NCBI GenBank assembly: GCA_003501385.1
Contig: DNPN01000034.1
Coordinates: 515 to 6,182, forward strand
Origin: Rhizobium sp.
Lineage (GTDB): Bacteria; Pseudomonadota; Alphaproteobacteria; Rhizobiales; Rhizobiaceae
DNA: 5,668 nucleotides
Direction of reading: 5' to 3'
A program made the translations under genes and the position numbers. Below, in pieces: positions 5,255 to 5,668 of this stretch (within the stretch, counting starts at the first letter, position 1; every line of letters begins with the position of its first letter). The notes below the pieces were generated by a model. The model was not told the DNA's origin. It saw nothing but the letters and a program-made list of their open reading frames with translations, and did no database searches.

Positions 5255-5668
5255 TTATGCTTTTGCCTTGCGTGCCAGAGCTTTACGCTTCACATCCGGC
5301 GGCGTTGCCTCATCCACCAGCGCGGCAATGACATCTTCCAGCGTCATCGACACCTGATCCTGGCTACCAAGGCGGCGGATGTTGACGGTGCGCTCTTCTG
5401 CCTCGCGCTTGCCGCAGACGATGATGGCAGGCACCTTGCCAACCGAATGCTCGCGGATCTTGTAGTTGATCTTCTCGTTGCGGAAATCGGTTTCCACTTC
5501 CAGACCAGCATCGCGCAGCAGTTCGGCCACTTCCCGACCGTAATCATCTGCCTCAGACGTGATGGTGGCGACCACCACCTGCAAAGGTGCAAACCACAGC
5601 GGCATATGACCGGCAAAGTTCTCGATCAGAATGCCAAGGAAACGTTCCATCGAACCGCAGATGGCGCG
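5255..5668 (-). CDS. thrS: Threonyl-tRNA synthetase, C-terminal part; start lies beyond the right edge
   Basis: The last 137 residues of a class II aminoacyl-tRNA synthetase that charges tRNA-Thr. The frame is open to the window edge and begins RAICGSMERFLGILIENFAG, the motif 3 region of the catalytic core, whose Arg contacts ATP. The anticodon-binding domain follows: PLWFAPLQVVVATIT, then GREVAELLRDAGLEVETDFR, EKINYKIREHSVGKVPAIIV, CGKREAEERTVNIRRLGSQ and a last helix. It ends in a basic tail, KRKALARKAKA. The usual length is about 640-660 residues, so some 500 lie outside. The Met at 5650 is internal, not a start. It ends at TAA 5257-5255, just before a strong terminator, and has no metabolic link to the nad genes apart from adjacency. 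Confidence 0.96.
   Translation of the reverse strand, partial: RAICGSMERFLGILIENFAGHMPLWFAPLQVVVATITSEADDYGREVAELLRDAGLEVETDFRNEKINYKIREHSVGKVPAIIVCGKREAEERTVNIRRLGSQDQVSMTLEDVIAALVDEATPPDVKRKALARKAKA

Noticed and set aside
1..5668. tRNA or rRNA genes, CRISPR arrays, insertion sequences or phage genes
   Set aside because: No cloverleaf, regular spaced repeats, transposase motifs or terminal inverted repeats were seen on either strand.

Overview
The window looks like chromosomal DNA of an alphaproteobacterium, most likely of the Rhizobium/Agrobacterium group. The grounds are GC-rich codon use, a nadA-nadB-nadC operon directly downstream of a NadQ-type Nudix regulator, and a leucine-degradation (liu/mcc) locus of proteobacterial gene order. 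Every confidently recognised gene lies on the minus strand, so the window reads from right to left.

Right end (5255-5668): the last 137 codons of thrS (threonyl-tRNA synthetase), closed by a strong intrinsic terminator at 5224-5250. Next (4295-5197) comes a Nudix-like domain fused to a C-terminal winged helix. I call it NadQ, the predicted alphaproteobacterial regulator of NAD synthesis. Its Nudix box has lost the usual catalytic glutamates, which fits a ligand sensor rather than an enzyme.

Centre (774-4294): a 91-bp intergenic region carries a TTGACA promoter element and a striking 48-bp nested inverted repeat, the probable NadQ operator. After it come nadA (quinolinate synthase), nadB (L-aspartate oxidase) and nadC (quinolinate phosphoribosyltransferase). 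nadA and nadB overlap by 4 bp, and nadB and nadC are 23 bp apart, so this is one operon. Together they convert L-aspartate plus dihydroxyacetone phosphate, then PRPP, into nicotinate mononucleotide. The regulator sits next to its likely target.

Left end (1-773): a decayed leucine/isovalerate locus in the order liuB-liuC-liuD. Only a piece of mccB (liuB, about 499-645) and a frameshifted C-terminus of a methylglutaconyl-CoA hydratase-like gene (liuC, 288-496) remain. They are followed by the apparently intact start of mccA (liuD, biotin carboxylase subunit), which runs off the left edge. A short plus-strand coding-like tail (638-730) abuts the mccB piece and may mark a rearrangement breakpoint. 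A weak hairpin (735-770) lies between it and the end of nadC.

The most notable item is the composite operator upstream of nadA. The decayed mcc locus comes second.
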